A stretch of 64,000 nucleotides of DNA from Bradyrhizobium sp. URHD0069 (GTDB lineage: Bacteria > Pseudomonadota > Alphaproteobacteria > Rhizobiales > Xanthobacteraceae): positions 62,001 through 126,000 of the forward strand of contig NZ_JNIJ01000010.1 of NCBI RefSeq assembly GCF_000701345.1, in the 5' to 3' direction. Under the pieces are notes generated by a model. The model did no database searches. It was not told the origin of the DNA and saw only the letters and a list, made by a program, of their open reading frames with translations. The translations under genes and the position numbers were made by a program. How positions within the stretch are numbered: the first letter of the stretch is position 1; every line of letters begins with the position of its first letter. Below, one piece after another: positions 18,191 through 27,432 of the stretch.

Positions 18191-21100
18191 ATGCTGCACG
18201 ACTGGGGCGTGATCGCAGCCGCCTTCGGCTACATCGGGTTCCTGTTTCTGGTTGCGAGCTATGGCGACCGCCTCTCGCCGACGCAGCGCGGCCGCGCCAG
18301 CGGGCTGATCTATCCGCTGTCTCTGGCGATCTATTGCACGTCCTGGACGTTCTTCGGTTCGGTCGGATTCGCTACCCGCACCAGCATTGATTTTCTCGCG
18401 ATCTACATCGGCCCCATCCTGCTGGTCGGGCTCTGCACTCCGCTGCTCCGTCGCGTGATCCAGCTGGCGAAATCGCAGAACATCACCTCGATCGCCGATT
18501 TCATCGCCGCGCGCTACGGCAAAAGCCAGGCGGTCGCCGGAACGGTTGCGGTGATCGCGATCATCGGCTCGGTCCCCTACATCGCGCTGCAACTCAAGGC
18601 CGTGGCGTCGTCGCTCGGAACCATCCTCAGCGAAGACCAGGCATTCTCCTCAATTCCACTCATCGGCGATATGGCGCTGATCGTCACGCTGGCGATGGCG
18701 GCATTCGCCGTGCTGTTCGGAACCCGGCAGACCGACGCGACGGAACATCAGCATGGCCTGATGCTGGCGGTCGCAACCGAATCGATCGTGAAACTGGTGG
18801 CCTTTATTGCCGCCGGCGTGTTCGTCACGTTCTGGATGTTCGGCCCGACCGAGCTGATCGAGCGCGCGATGAAGACGCCGGAAGCGGTGCGGGCCATCAG
18901 CTACACGCCCTCGCTCGGCAATTTCCTCACCATGACGCTGTTGTCGTTTTGCGCGATCATGCTGCTGCCGCGCCAGTTTCACGTCAGCGTGGTCGAGAAT
19001 TCCAGCGATGCCGAAGTGGGCCGGGCGCGCTGGCTGTTTCCGCTGTATCTGGTCGCGATAAACCTGTTCGTGATTCCGATCGCGATCGCCGGCCTCGTGA
19101 CCTTCCCGTTCGGCGCGGTCGAAAGCGACATGTATGTGCTGGCGCTGCCCATGGAGGGAAATTCAGCGCTGCTCAGCGTCGGCGTCTTCATCGGAGGCTT
19201 GTCGGCGGCGACCGCCATGGTGATCGTGGAATGCGTCGCGCTTTCGATCATGGTCTCGAACGATATCATCCTGCCGCTGGTGCTGCAGCGCAGTCGAGAA
19301 TCGCGCACCGGCCAGAAGGACTTTGGCGACTTCCTGCTCAGGGTTCGCCGTTTCGCGATTTTCGCCATCATGGTGATGGCCTATTTCTACTATCGCGCAT
19401 TGGGCAACGCCCAATTGGCGGCGATCGGCCTGTTGTCTTTCGCGGCCATCGCGCAGCTTGCACCGGCGTTTTTCGGCGGTCTGTTCTGGCGGCGCGCGAC
19501 CGCGCAAGGCGCCATCGGGGGTATGCTGGTCGGTGTCGCCGTCTGGGTCTACACGCTATTTCTTCCGAGCTTCCTCGACGGCAATACCGTGGGCATGCTC
19601 TTGCTGCAGAACGGCCCGTTCGGCATCGAGGCGTTGCGTCCACAAGCCCTGTTCGGCGCCGATCTACCGCCGCTGCTGCATGGCGTTCTCTGGTCGCTTT
19701 CGCTTAACCTCTTGACCTACGTCACGCTGTCGCTTGCGCGCGCGCCGTCCTCGATCGAACGGTTGCAGGCGGACCTGTTTGTGCCCCATGCGCTCGCGCC
19801 GATGACGCCGACGTTCCGGCGCTGGCGCACGACGGTGACGGTGCAGGACATTCAGAGCACGGTCGCGCAGTATCTGGGCCCCGATCGCGCCCGTCATTCG
19901 TTCGATGCCTTCGCGGCTACCCACCACATCCGCCTCGAACCTTCGGCGCCGGCCGATTTCGAGCTGTTGCAGCATGCGGAGCACCTGATCGCCTCATCGA
20001 TCGGGGCGGCGTCCTCGCGGCTCGTGATGTCGCTGTTGCTGCGCAAGCGCACCGTCTCCGCCAAGGCCGCGCTCAAACTGCTCGACGACGCCCACGCCGC
20101 ACTGCATTTCAACCGTGAGGTATTGCAGACCGCGCTGAATCATGTGCGGCAAGGCATCGCCGTGTTCGACGAGGATTTGCAGCTGATCTGTTCAAACCGG
20201 CAGTTCGGCGAGATTCTCGGCCTGCCGCTGCACGTCGTCCAGCTCGGGATTCCGCTGCGGGAAATCCTTGAATACATGGGAGACATTAGCCCCCCGGGCT
20301 TCGGCGACAGCGAGGCGTTGATGGAAAGGCGCCTGGCCGCCTATACCACCGAAGGCGAGCCCTATCTGGAACGTCTTCCGGATCGTCACATGGTGATCGA
20401 GGTGCGCACCAACCGGATGCCCGGCGGCGGTCTGGTCATCACCTTTACCGACGTCACGCCTTCGTTTGAGGCTGCCGAAGCGCTGGAACGCTCCAATGCC
20501 ACGCTGGAAAAACGCGTACGCGACCGTACCGAGGAGCTTACCCGCCTGAACTCGGAACTCGCGCTTGCCAAGAGCACTGCCGAGGACGCCAACGTCTCGA
20601 AGACGCGTTTTCTGGCGGCCGCGAGCCACGACATCCTGCAGCCGTTGAATGCGGCACGGCTCTATGTGACGAGCCTGGTTGAGCGGCAAAACGGCGGCGA
20701 GGATTCCCGGCTGGTCGAAAACATCGACGATTCCCTCGAGGCGATCGAAGAAATCCTCGGCGCTCTCTTGGATATTTCGCGGCTCGATGCAGGCGCCATG
20801 ACGCCCTCGATCTCAAACTTCAAAATGGGCGACCTGATGCGTTCGCTGGAAATCGAATTTGCGCCGATCGCACGCGCCAAGGGGCTGAAGCTGACATTCG
20901 TGCCCTGTTCGCTGCCGGTGGAATCCGATCGCCTGATGCTGCGGCGATTGCTGCAGAACCTGATCTCCAACGCCATCAAATACACGCCGCGCGGGCGTGT
21001 GCTGGTCGGTTGCCGGCGCCACGGCCAATCGCTGCAGATCGGCGTCTACGACACCGGCGTTGGCATCCCCGTTCGCAAGCGCGGCGAGATTTTCAAGGAG

Positions 21101-21700
21101 TTCCATCGCCTGGAGCAGGGCGCGCGGATTGCGCGGGGCCTTGGCCTCGGGCTATCGATCGTCGAGCGCCTTGCGCGCGTTCTCAACCACGGCATCGCAC
21201 TCGACTCCAATGTCAGCGGCGGTTCGTTTTTCTCGGTAACTGTCCCCATCGCGAAAGCGATCGATCACACCGCGGCGGTCACCAGCGCGACGCCGCTTTC
21301 CAAGACGCCGATGAGCGGCTCACTCATCGTTTGCATCGAAAACGATCCGGCGATCCTGGACGGCATGAAAACGCTGCTTACCGCTTGGGATGCCGAGGTC
21401 ATCGCGGTGGCCGATCCCGACTCGGCGATCGAGGCGATCGAGGCCGCGGCTGGGCCGGTCACAGGTCTTCTGGTCGATTACCATCTCGACCGCGGCAACG
21501 GCGTCGCCGCGATCAGAGACATCCGCCGCCAGTTCGGCGAAAGCATCCCGGCGATCCTGATCACGGCGGATCGCAGCCCGCATGTACGGGCTGCGGCGCG
21601 TGAGGAGAACATCGCGGTGCTGAACAAGCCGGTCAAACCAGCATCGTTGCGGGCGCTGCTGGGGCAATGGCGCACCCAGCAAATGGTAGCGGCGGAGTAA
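18191..21700 (+). CDS. hybrid sensor histidine kinase with N-terminal sodium:solute symporter-like domain
   Basis: A 1169-residue membrane sensor. Residues about 1-520 form an SSS-family transporter-like module with around 13 helices; then a linker, a PAS-type domain (about 640-770, LNHVRQGIAVFDEDLQL), a coiled coil, a HisKA domain with the phospho-acceptor His813 (AAASHDILQPL), an HATPase domain (NLISNAIKYTPRG, GLGLGLSIVERLA) and a C-terminal receiver with Asp1096 (LLVDYHL). The layout resembles CbrA, CrbS and NahK/ErcS'-type kinases, in which the symporter part senses or imports a carbon source. A strong RBS (AAGGGAG) precedes ATG 18191. Convergent with the LuxR regulator 12 bases away, its likely partner. 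Confidence 0.93.
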   Translation: MLHDWGVIAAAFGYIGFLFLVASYGDRLSPTQRGRASGLIYPLSLAIYCTSWTFFGSVGFATRTSIDFLAIYIGPILLVGLCTPLLRRVIQLAKSQNITSIADFIAARYGKSQAVAGTVAVIAIIGSVPYIALQLKAVASSLGTILSEDQAFSSIPLIGDMALIVTLAMAAFAVLFGTRQTDATEHQHGLMLAVATESIVKLVAFIAAGVFVTFWMFGPTELIERAMKTPEAVRAISYTPSLGNFLTMTLLSFCAIMLLPRQFHVSVVENSSDAEVGRARWLFPLYLVAINLFVIPIAIAGLVTFPFGAVESDMYVLALPMEGNSALLSVGVFIGGLSAATAMVIVECVALSIMVSNDIILPLVLQRSRESRTGQKDFGDFLLRVRRFAIFAIMVMAYFYYRALGNAQLAAIGLLSFAAIAQLAPAFFGGLFWRRATAQGAIGGMLVGVAVWVYTLFLPSFLDGNTVGMLLLQNGPFGIEALRPQALFGADLPPLLHGVLWSLSLNLLTYVTLSLARAPSSIERLQADLFVPHALAPMTPTFRRWRTTVTVQDIQSTVAQYLGPDRARHSFDAFAATHHIRLEPSAPADFELLQHAEHLIASSIGAASSRLVMSLLLRKRTVSAKAALKLLDDAHAALHFNREVLQTALNHVRQGIAVFDEDLQLICSNRQFGEILGLPLHVVQLGIPLREILEYMGDISPPGFGDSEALMERRLAAYTTEGEPYLERLPDRHMVIEVRTNRMPGGGLVITFTDVTPSFEAAEALERSNATLEKRVRDRTEELTRLNSELALAKSTAEDANVSKTRFLAAASHDILQPLNAARLYVTSLVERQNGGEDSRLVENIDDSLEAIEEILGALLDISRLDAGAMTPSISNFKMGDLMRSLEIEFAPIARAKGLKLTFVPCSLPVESDRLMLRRLLQNLISNAIKYTPRGRVLVGCRRHGQSLQIGVYDTGVGIPVRKRGEIFKEFHRLEQGARIARGLGLGLSIVERLARVLNHGIALDSNVSGGSFFSVTVPIAKAIDHTAAVTSATPLSKTPMSGSLIVCIENDPAILDGMKTLLTAWDAEVIAVADPDSAIEAIEAAAGPVTGLLVDYHLDRGNGVAAIRDIRRQFGESIPAILITADRSPHVRAAAREENIAVLNKPVKPASLRALLGQWRTQQMVAAE

Positions 21701-21712
21701 TCAGAGCCTGAT

Positions 21713-22390
21713 CTATTGCGGCGATGGTATGCCTTGCCGCCACTGGCCGCCGGCGATCTTCGCCGCGGCGATCACCGCCTGGGTGCGGCTCTCGACGCCG
21801 AGCTTTTGCAGGATCGCCGATACATGCGCCTTGATCGTCGCTTCCGAGACGCCAAGCTCGTAGGCGATCTGCTTGTTGAGCAGCCCTTCCGACAGCATCA
21901 TGAGCACCCTCACCTGCTGCGGGGTCAGCGTCACCAGCCGGTCGCGGAGCCGCGTCATGTCCGGATCGGCCGCCGATGACAGATCGGTATCCGGCGGTAT
22001 CCAGACGTCGCCATCCATCACCTTCACGATCGCGTCGCGCAACGTCTCGACCCCGAACCGCTTGGGAATGAATCCGGAAGCGCCGAAATCCAGCGATCGG
22101 CGGATCGTGCCGGCATCGTCGCTGGCGGACACGATCACGACAGGGATCGCCGGATACTGCGCGCGGAGATAAATCAGGCCGGAGAAACCGCTGATCCCCG
22201 GCATGGTCAGATCGAGCAGGATCAGATCGACATCGGGATCCTGCTCCAGCAGCGCGGTCAGGTCGTCGAACGATCCCGCTTCGTCGATCTTCGCCGAAGT
22301 CACGACGCTCGCAACCGCCTGTCGCAACGCATCGCGGAACAGCGGGTGGTCATCGGCAATAACAAGATGGGTACTGGCGGCGGCAGTCAT
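21713..22390 (-). CDS. NarL/LuxR-family response regulator
   Basis: A 225-residue regulator: receiver domain (acidic pocket ADDH at 12-15, phospho-acceptor Asp60 in LILLDLTMPG, a Ser in VIVSAS and a Lys in IPKRFG) and a C-terminal LuxR-type helix-turn-helix (LTPQQVRVLMML... NKQIAYELGVSEATIKAHV). It probably takes phosphate from the adjacent symporter-type sensor kinase, as CrbR does from CrbS, and controls acetate or other organic-acid genes; the target is inference. The start at 22390 has GGAAC upstream; a longer frame from 22429 adds 13 Arg-rich residues and is less likely. Confidence 0.9.
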   Translation of the reverse strand: MTAAASTHLVIADDHPLFRDALRQAVASVVTSAKIDEAGSFDDLTALLEQDPDVDLILLDLTMPGISGFSGLIYLRAQYPAIPVVIVSASDDAGTIRRSLDFGASGFIPKRFGVETLRDAIVKVMDGDVWIPPDTDLSSAADPDMTRLRDRLVTLTPQQVRVLMMLSEGLLNKQIAYELGVSEATIKAHVSAILQKLGVESRTQAVIAAAKIAGGQWRQGIPSPQ

Positions 22391-22632
22391 TTGTTCCGGG
22401 CGGCGACGAGAGGTCGAGAAAGCATGCAACTATTTGCTGAGTCAGACAGCAATTTAATTGTTCACTGACAGGAAGCGCCTTGCAAGGCAACATTCCCGCA
22501 TTCCGCCAAGGCAGTTAATCCAGCTAAGAACGGCTCCGGAAATGGTGCGGCGCAAAATCGGAGCGGGTGCCATTCGTCCTGTCCATCGCACCCCCATCAG
22601 GCATCGGTGCCCGTACGCGATCGATCCAAAAG

Positions 22633-23262
22633 TTATGCTGGGGCGCCCGCGATCAGGGACCGTTCCAGCGCTTCCCCGTCCATCCGTGCAAGCAATTCGT
22701 CGTGGATGTTGCAAAGGCTGACACGGAGATAATTGCGCGTTGTTGCGAAATCCCGGCCGCGCAATTTCTCGTGGATCGGCATCATGCCAAAATAGGTTTC
22801 CGCCAGAGGATCGGGAATGTCCATTACACGCTTGGGCGCGTGCCCTCCGACCAGATCAAGCCGATGCGCAAGGTCGCGCCGCGCTTCAAGCCAGGCTTCT
22901 TCTCCGATCGACGGAGGAATCGGATAGCGGTCGAAAACCGAAAGAACGACCATGATCAGCTGGTCGAGAATTTCCCGGCGCTGAATCCCGGCTTGAGAAG
23001 CCACGACCCCATCGATCATTTCGCCGACCATCGACAGTCCCAGCGGAAAGGCCTGCCAGCGAGCGTGCTCAACGGATTGCGCAAATCCTTCCTCGGCAAA
23101 CAGAACCTTAGCATAGTGACCTGCCCGCGCGCGCGAGTATTCGTAAATTCCCTTTTGTACGATGAAGGCCGATTGCGCGTCGATGAAGTCCGCAAGCGCC
23201 TCCCGATCGCGAATCGGCGGACGGGGGCGAAACAATTTTTCCAACAGCTTCATCGCATCCAT
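22633..23262 (-). CDS. conserved hypothetical protein between regulator and symporter genes
   Basis: A soluble-looking, mostly helical protein of 209 residues (start 23262; ATG 23253 is an alternative, giving MKLLEKLF). It has no signal peptide and no membrane helix. Segments such as DREALADFIDAQSAFIVQK and YEYSRARAGHYAKVLF look like a conserved helical core; no catalytic motif is obvious. Homologues are sometimes labelled esterase, which I cannot confirm from the sequence: there is no GXSXG. It is divergent from the DUF4212/symporter operon, with about 285 bases between, and lies next to the regulator gene, so it may belong to the same organic-acid response. Confidence 0.7.
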   Translation of the reverse strand: MDAMKLLEKLFRPRPPIRDREALADFIDAQSAFIVQKGIYEYSRARAGHYAKVLFAEEGFAQSVEHARWQAFPLGLSMVGEMIDGVVASQAGIQRREILDQLIMVVLSVFDRYPIPPSIGEEAWLEARRDLAHRLDLVGGHAPKRVMDIPDPLAETYFGMMPIHEKLRGRDFATTRNYLRVSLCNIHDELLARMDGEALERSLIAGAPA

Positions 23263-23547
23263 TATCCTGCCAGACGGGCTCAGCTTACCTCGTCCGCCTA
23301 TTTCAGCATCTGCAAAGTTCAACGTTTCCAATGCAGCATCGCTGTTAGCAGTTGCAACATTTTCTACCCACCGAAAGTATAATAAAGCGGTGAGCAATCG
23401 TAATGTTAGCCTTCGTTGTCTCCAAACTGGCGCAAGACCGGTTGGAGCTGCGGCAGGGGGGGCGCCGCGCTGAGGGTTTGCATTCCCCTCGATCATTCAA
23501 TCCCGCTGCATTTTTGCAGCCGGCGCTTTGAGGGAGGATTGCAACCC

Positions 23548-23826
23548 ATGGTAGATTCTACAAGTATGAAAGAGAAAGAAGAAGCCCACTGGGCAAAGAC
23601 CTCGCGTCTGATGTTCACGCATCTCGCGGTCTGGTTCTTCTTCGGCTTTATCATCCACATGTTCGTGGTGCCCCTCAACAAGATCACAATTCCGATCCTC
23701 GGTTTTCCGCTCGGCTTCTATATGGCCGCGCAGGGATCGCTCATCGTGTTCGTGGTCATGCTGTTCATGTTCGCAAAACAGCAGGACAAGATTGACCGCG
23801 AATTCGGCTTTGCCGAGGAAGATTGA
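23548..23826 (+). CDS. DUF4212 small subunit of sodium:solute symporter
   Basis: A 92-residue membrane protein with a charged N-terminus (MKEKEEAHWAKTSRLMF), two helices (about 28-48 and 58-82) and an acidic end. DUF4212 proteins are encoded immediately before a VC_2705-type SSS symporter and are thought to act with it, much as YjcH does with ActP. An excellent RBS (GAGGGAGGA) precedes ATG 23548, and the same GAGGGAGGA precedes the next gene 13 bases further on, so the two form an operon. Confidence 0.88.
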   Translation: MVDSTSMKEKEEAHWAKTSRLMFTHLAVWFFFGFIIHMFVVPLNKITIPILGFPLGFYMAAQGSLIVFVVMLFMFAKQQDKIDREFGFAEED

Positions 23827-23839
23827 GGGAGGATCGACC

Positions 23840-25816
23840 ATGGCTACAAAATCTGCAGGCGGCTCCGACTTTCTCAACAACCTTGGGCGGGTCTACGGCA
23901 TCTACACCGGTGGCTTTCTCGCCTTCGTCGTCTTGCTCGCGGTGCTCGAACAGGTCGGGGTCCCGAACAAGGTCCTCGGCTACCTGTTCGTGTTCTTCAC
24001 CCTCGCAGTCTACGCCATCATCGGCGTTCTCTCGCGAACGGCGCAGGTCTCCGAATATTACGTCGCTGGCCGCAGCGTCCCGGCGCTCTACAACGGCATG
24101 GCCACTGGCGCCGACTGGATGTCGGCGGCCTCCTTCGTCGGTATGGCCGGCACCCTGTTCCTGCTAGGCTACGATGGCCTCGCATGGGTGCTCGGATGGA
24201 CCGGCGGCTTTGTGCTGGTTTCGATTCTAATCGGACCTTATTTGCGCAAGTTCGGCGCCTACACGGTGCCTGACTTCCTGGCATTCCGGTACGGCGGCAA
24301 TTTCGCCCGCGGGCTCGGCGTGCTCGTGCTGGTTGCCTGCTCCTTCACCTATGTGACAGCGCAAATCTACGGCACCGGCCTTATCGCCTCGCGCTTCCTC
24401 GGAATGCCCTTCGAACTGGCAGTTTTCGCCGGGCTTGTCGGCATTCTGGTTTGCTCGATGCTGGGCGGCATGCGGGCGGTGACCTGGACCCAGGTGGCCC
24501 AGTACATCGTGCTGATCATCGCCTATCTGACGCCAATCGTCATCCTGTCCACCAAGAAGTACGGATTTCCGATTCCGGAGCTCACTTACGGACAGGCGAT
24601 CGCGGACATTACTGCGCGAGAGCAGCAAATGCTGGCGGCCGGTCTGGCATCGGTCGCAGCGCTGAAACCTCATATCCAGCCGTTCCTCAGCTATAGCCCG
24701 CTCAACTTCTTCGCAATCATCCTGTGCATGATGGTCGGCACGGCTTCGTTGCCGCACATCCTGATGCGTTATTTCACCACCCCTTCAGTGCGTGAGGCAC
24801 GGCAGTCTGTGGCGTGGTCGCTGTTGTTCATCTTCCTGCTGTACTTCTCCGCACCGGCCTACGCGGCGTTCTCGAAGCTGGAAGTTTACACCAACATCAT
24901 CGGACGGGACCTGACCGCCATTCGTCCCTGGCTGTTCAACTGGGGTGAACTGGGGCTGATCCAGATCTGCGGCAAGAACGCGGCCAATATCGACGCAATC
25001 GTTGCGGCCTGCAAAGCGATTGCCGGTCACCCGGGGGTCGTCAGACTGCAGGACTTCGTGATCAACACCGACGTGATCGTGCTCTCCACGCCCGAGATCG
25101 CGGGACTTCCGTATGTGATCTCAGGCCTTGTCGCCGCCGGCGGTCTCGCCGCTGCCCTCTCCACCGCGGACGGGTTGCTGCTCGCCATCGCCAATGCACT
25201 GTCGCACGACGTTTACTACAAGATGATCGACCCCGGCGCGCCGACCGCGCGCCGGCTGGTCATCGCCCGCGTACTGCTGCTGATGGTCGCTGTGGTCGCG
25301 GCCGCGACGGCTGCAACCAAACCCGGCGATATCCTGGCCATGGTCGGCTGGGCGTTCTCGCTTGCAATGGCCGGCAACTTCCCGGCGCTCGTGATGGGCG
25401 TCTGGTGGAAGCGCACGACGGCAACGGGTGCCGTCTGCGGCATCATTGCCGGTTTCGGGCTGTGCCTGTTCTATCTCGTGACAACGCGGTACTTCCCAGG
25501 CGCCGGCGTGAAGTATTTCGGCATGACATCGCTGATCAACCCGTTGACGGGGGCACCACTGGTCGACATCGCGAAAGCCATGGCACTGCCCAATGCCATG
25601 GAGAGCTTCCCGACACTGGCCCACCCGATGGCCAACAAGGTCGGCTGGTTCGACCTCAACAACATCGCCTGCGGTTTGCTGGGAACGCCACTCGGCTTCG
25701 CGGTCATCTACGTCGTCAGTCTGCTCGGCAAGGAGCCGTCGAAGGAAATGCAAGCCTACGTCGATGACATCCGAAAGCCGCGAGGCAGGACTGTGCTCGA
25801 GGAGAAGACTACCTAA
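23840..25816 (+). CDS. sodium:solute symporter, VC_2705/ActP-like
   Basis: A 658-residue SSS-family permease with about 13 membrane helices. Typical SSS segments: SEYYVAGRSVPALYNGMATGADWMS (helix 2 region), MLGGMRAVTWTQVAQYI, and the Na-site region YVISGLVAAGGLAAALSTADGLLLA. A periplasmic or loop insertion near residues 375-425 carries two cysteines (ICGKNAANIDAIVAACKAI). With the DUF4212 partner it probably imports acetate, pyruvate or a related monocarboxylate. The symporter-like sensor kinase lies 2 kb upstream, suggesting regulation by its own substrate. A terminator follows. Confidence 0.9.
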   Translation: MATKSAGGSDFLNNLGRVYGIYTGGFLAFVVLLAVLEQVGVPNKVLGYLFVFFTLAVYAIIGVLSRTAQVSEYYVAGRSVPALYNGMATGADWMSAASFVGMAGTLFLLGYDGLAWVLGWTGGFVLVSILIGPYLRKFGAYTVPDFLAFRYGGNFARGLGVLVLVACSFTYVTAQIYGTGLIASRFLGMPFELAVFAGLVGILVCSMLGGMRAVTWTQVAQYIVLIIAYLTPIVILSTKKYGFPIPELTYGQAIADITAREQQMLAAGLASVAALKPHIQPFLSYSPLNFFAIILCMMVGTASLPHILMRYFTTPSVREARQSVAWSLLFIFLLYFSAPAYAAFSKLEVYTNIIGRDLTAIRPWLFNWGELGLIQICGKNAANIDAIVAACKAIAGHPGVVRLQDFVINTDVIVLSTPEIAGLPYVISGLVAAGGLAAALSTADGLLLAIANALSHDVYYKMIDPGAPTARRLVIARVLLLMVAVVAAATAATKPGDILAMVGWAFSLAMAGNFPALVMGVWWKRTTATGAVCGIIAGFGLCLFYLVTTRYFPGAGVKYFGMTSLINPLTGAPLVDIAKAMALPNAMESFPTLAHPMANKVGWFDLNNIACGLLGTPLGFAVIYVVSLLGKEPSKEMQAYVDDIRKPRGRTVLEEKTT

Positions 25817-25842
25817 CGGCTGCTCAAGATTGAATGTCGACA

Positions 25843-25869
25843 GACGGGGCCTTTCAAGGCCCCGTCTTT
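25843..25869 (+). terminator. rho-independent terminator after symporter gene
   Basis: Stem GACGGGGCCTT / AAGGCCCCGTC with a two-base loop, followed by TTTG, 26 bases after the stop codon. Confidence 0.85.
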
Positions 25870-25992
25870 GTTTGTCGCACCATATGCCTTGCCCGGACAT
25901 CCTGCTCTTGCCATTGTTGGCCGAGCGCGGCGGGTTGAAATGATCGGCTATTGTCTCATCCCGATGCTGTCAGGCTGCCAGGAGAAACGTCC

Positions 25993-26313
25993 TTGGATAC
26001 CGCAAGCTCGCTCGCCGCATATTGGTACTTCCATCTCCCTAATTTTATTCTCGCCGCGTTGATGTACACATTGCTTGGCCGCGCACTGCTCGGTCTAATG
26101 GTGGATGCAGACTCTCCAAATTACATATGGCGATTTTTTTGCCGGATCACCGATCCCGTCATCGCGATTGTCACAGTTGTGACGCCGAAGGCGGCCGCTC
26201 CGGTGGTGCTTTGGCTGTTCGGCTTCGTCTGGCTGTTCTGGCTGCGCGTCGCGCTTCACTACACGTTGTTGTTGTTAAATCTCGCCCCCCGGTTCGGCGG
26301 AGCGGCATCATGA
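25993..26313 (+). CDS. small membrane protein (two to three helices)
   Basis: A 106-residue hydrophobic protein with helices around residues 14-34 and 62-88. The segment YIWRFFCRITDPVIAIVTVVTPK resembles the YggT family layout, in which a membrane helix is followed by a short amphipathic FRITDP-like turn; I treat that as a resemblance only. The start is TTG at 25993, set by the AGGAGA element seven bases upstream; a longer frame from 25951 lacks a RBS. It overlaps the next gene by ATGA, so the two are coupled. Confidence 0.68.
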   Translation: MDTASSLAAYWYFHLPNFILAALMYTLLGRALLGLMVDADSPNYIWRFFCRITDPVIAIVTVVTPKAAAPVVLWLFGFVWLFWLRVALHYTLLLLNLAPRFGGAAS

Positions 26314-26633
26314 ACCGAAATTTCTATTTCATCGGAATTGCATTTTTTGGGATGATCAACGGCATCTTCAACCAGTTCGCGTTGATTTTCACGCTGCTGT
26401 ACGTCCAACTGCTCGCCGGCCCGCTGCTGTTTGGCAGCCTATCTCTGACGCTGATGTTCGCATCGCTGATGGTCTCGACCGCTACCATCATTCTCGGCGG
26501 GATTCCGGCGGCAGTCTACGAGCGCATCACCGGCGCCTCGGAATCAAACGACGTATCGCTCTGGATATGGCTTGCTGGAACCGCCATTCTTGCGCTTCCC
26601 GCCGCCGGTAACTTTCTCAAGATCGGACTGTAA
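26310..26633 (+). CDS. small membrane protein (three helices)
   Basis: A 107-residue integral membrane protein of unknown function with hydrophobic segments at about 7-37, 43-68 and 84-105 and a short charged loop (YERITGASESND). The start overlaps the stop of the preceding small membrane gene (ATGA), so the two are probably made together and may interact. No residues suggest catalysis or cofactor binding. Confidence 0.68.
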   Translation: MNRNFYFIGIAFFGMINGIFNQFALIFTLLYVQLLAGPLLFGSLSLTLMFASLMVSTATIILGGIPAAVYERITGASESNDVSLWIWLAGTAILALPAAGNFLKIGL

Positions 26634-26731
26634 CCGTCGATACGCGGTGTTGAGGACGGGCCGCGCTGCCGCTACGCTGTAGCTGGCTTTTGAATCCGAC
26701 CTATTTTCTTCCATTGACGGAGTGGCGGATC

Positions 26732-27100
26732 ATGGAAGAGATGCGCCGTATTGCCTATGAAACAGTGCTTCGCGCATGCGGATTCGCATCGCTGGCCATC
26801 TTCTGCATCATGATCGGACTGTCCTTTCTGCCGCGCTCTGCCTTTCAGGCTGGAGGTTTTCTCAGCATATTGATGACGCTCGTTCTGGTGCTGAAAGCGC
26901 ATGAAGCAAGGACCAAAGATCACCGCCGGACCGAGATGTGGCTCTATCTCCCGAAGGAAAGCCGTCCGCCGCAATCCTCCGCGCAAATGGTGATTTCGGC
27001 GATCATGTGCGAGACCTATTTGCTGTTCGCACGCTGGACCGCGGTGATCTCCATCGTGTTGTGGAGTATTGCGCTTTTTTTCTCTGTTATTGGACTTTAG
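26732..27100 (+). CDS. small membrane protein with central soluble loop
   Basis: A 122-residue protein: helices at about 13-35 and 39-54, a charged loop (EARTKDHRRTEMWLYLPKESRPP) and a C-terminal helix (about 95-121). ATG 26732 has GGAGTGG upstream; the frame is open from a TTG at 26690, without support. It lies 98 bases after the previous pair in the same direction. No function is recognisable; such proteins are often annotated as hypothetical in Bradyrhizobium. Confidence 0.65.
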   Translation: MEEMRRIAYETVLRACGFASLAIFCIMIGLSFLPRSAFQAGGFLSILMTLVLVLKAHEARTKDHRRTEMWLYLPKESRPPQSSAQMVISAIMCETYLLFARWTAVISIVLWSIALFFSVIGL

Positions 27101-27432
27101 TTCGAGACTGCGCCGACCGGCGAGGCTCCGGGTGCGCTCAGGTCTGCTGATTGTTTGTTTGGTGGCTAAATGCAGGGCGGCTCGAAGCGTTGAGAACGGC
27201 CTGCAATGCCAAGGCCCTCTGCGTTCCGAAAATCAGCACTGCCCACTGATTGCGCAGGTGGAATCATGCAAGCGCAGCAGCAGAGTCCGACGTCCTGTGC
27301 GCAGAGGCTCAACGCCAGCCGAAAGTACTATTGGGCCAAGTTTGGCGAACATGTAGGAACCTTCGAATAAATAAGCGTCAATCTGACGCAACACACATAT
27401 TTGTGAGCAAAAAGAAAGGGAGCGATCCAAAA
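27101..27432. other. intergenic region upstream of MHS transporter
   Basis: A 332-base gap. No gene or clear repeat. The frame of the transporter is open back to about 27250, but the extra residues are not membrane-like and have no RBS. The AAGAAAGGGAGCG element at about 27412-27425 is the RBS of the transporter gene. Confidence 0.5.
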
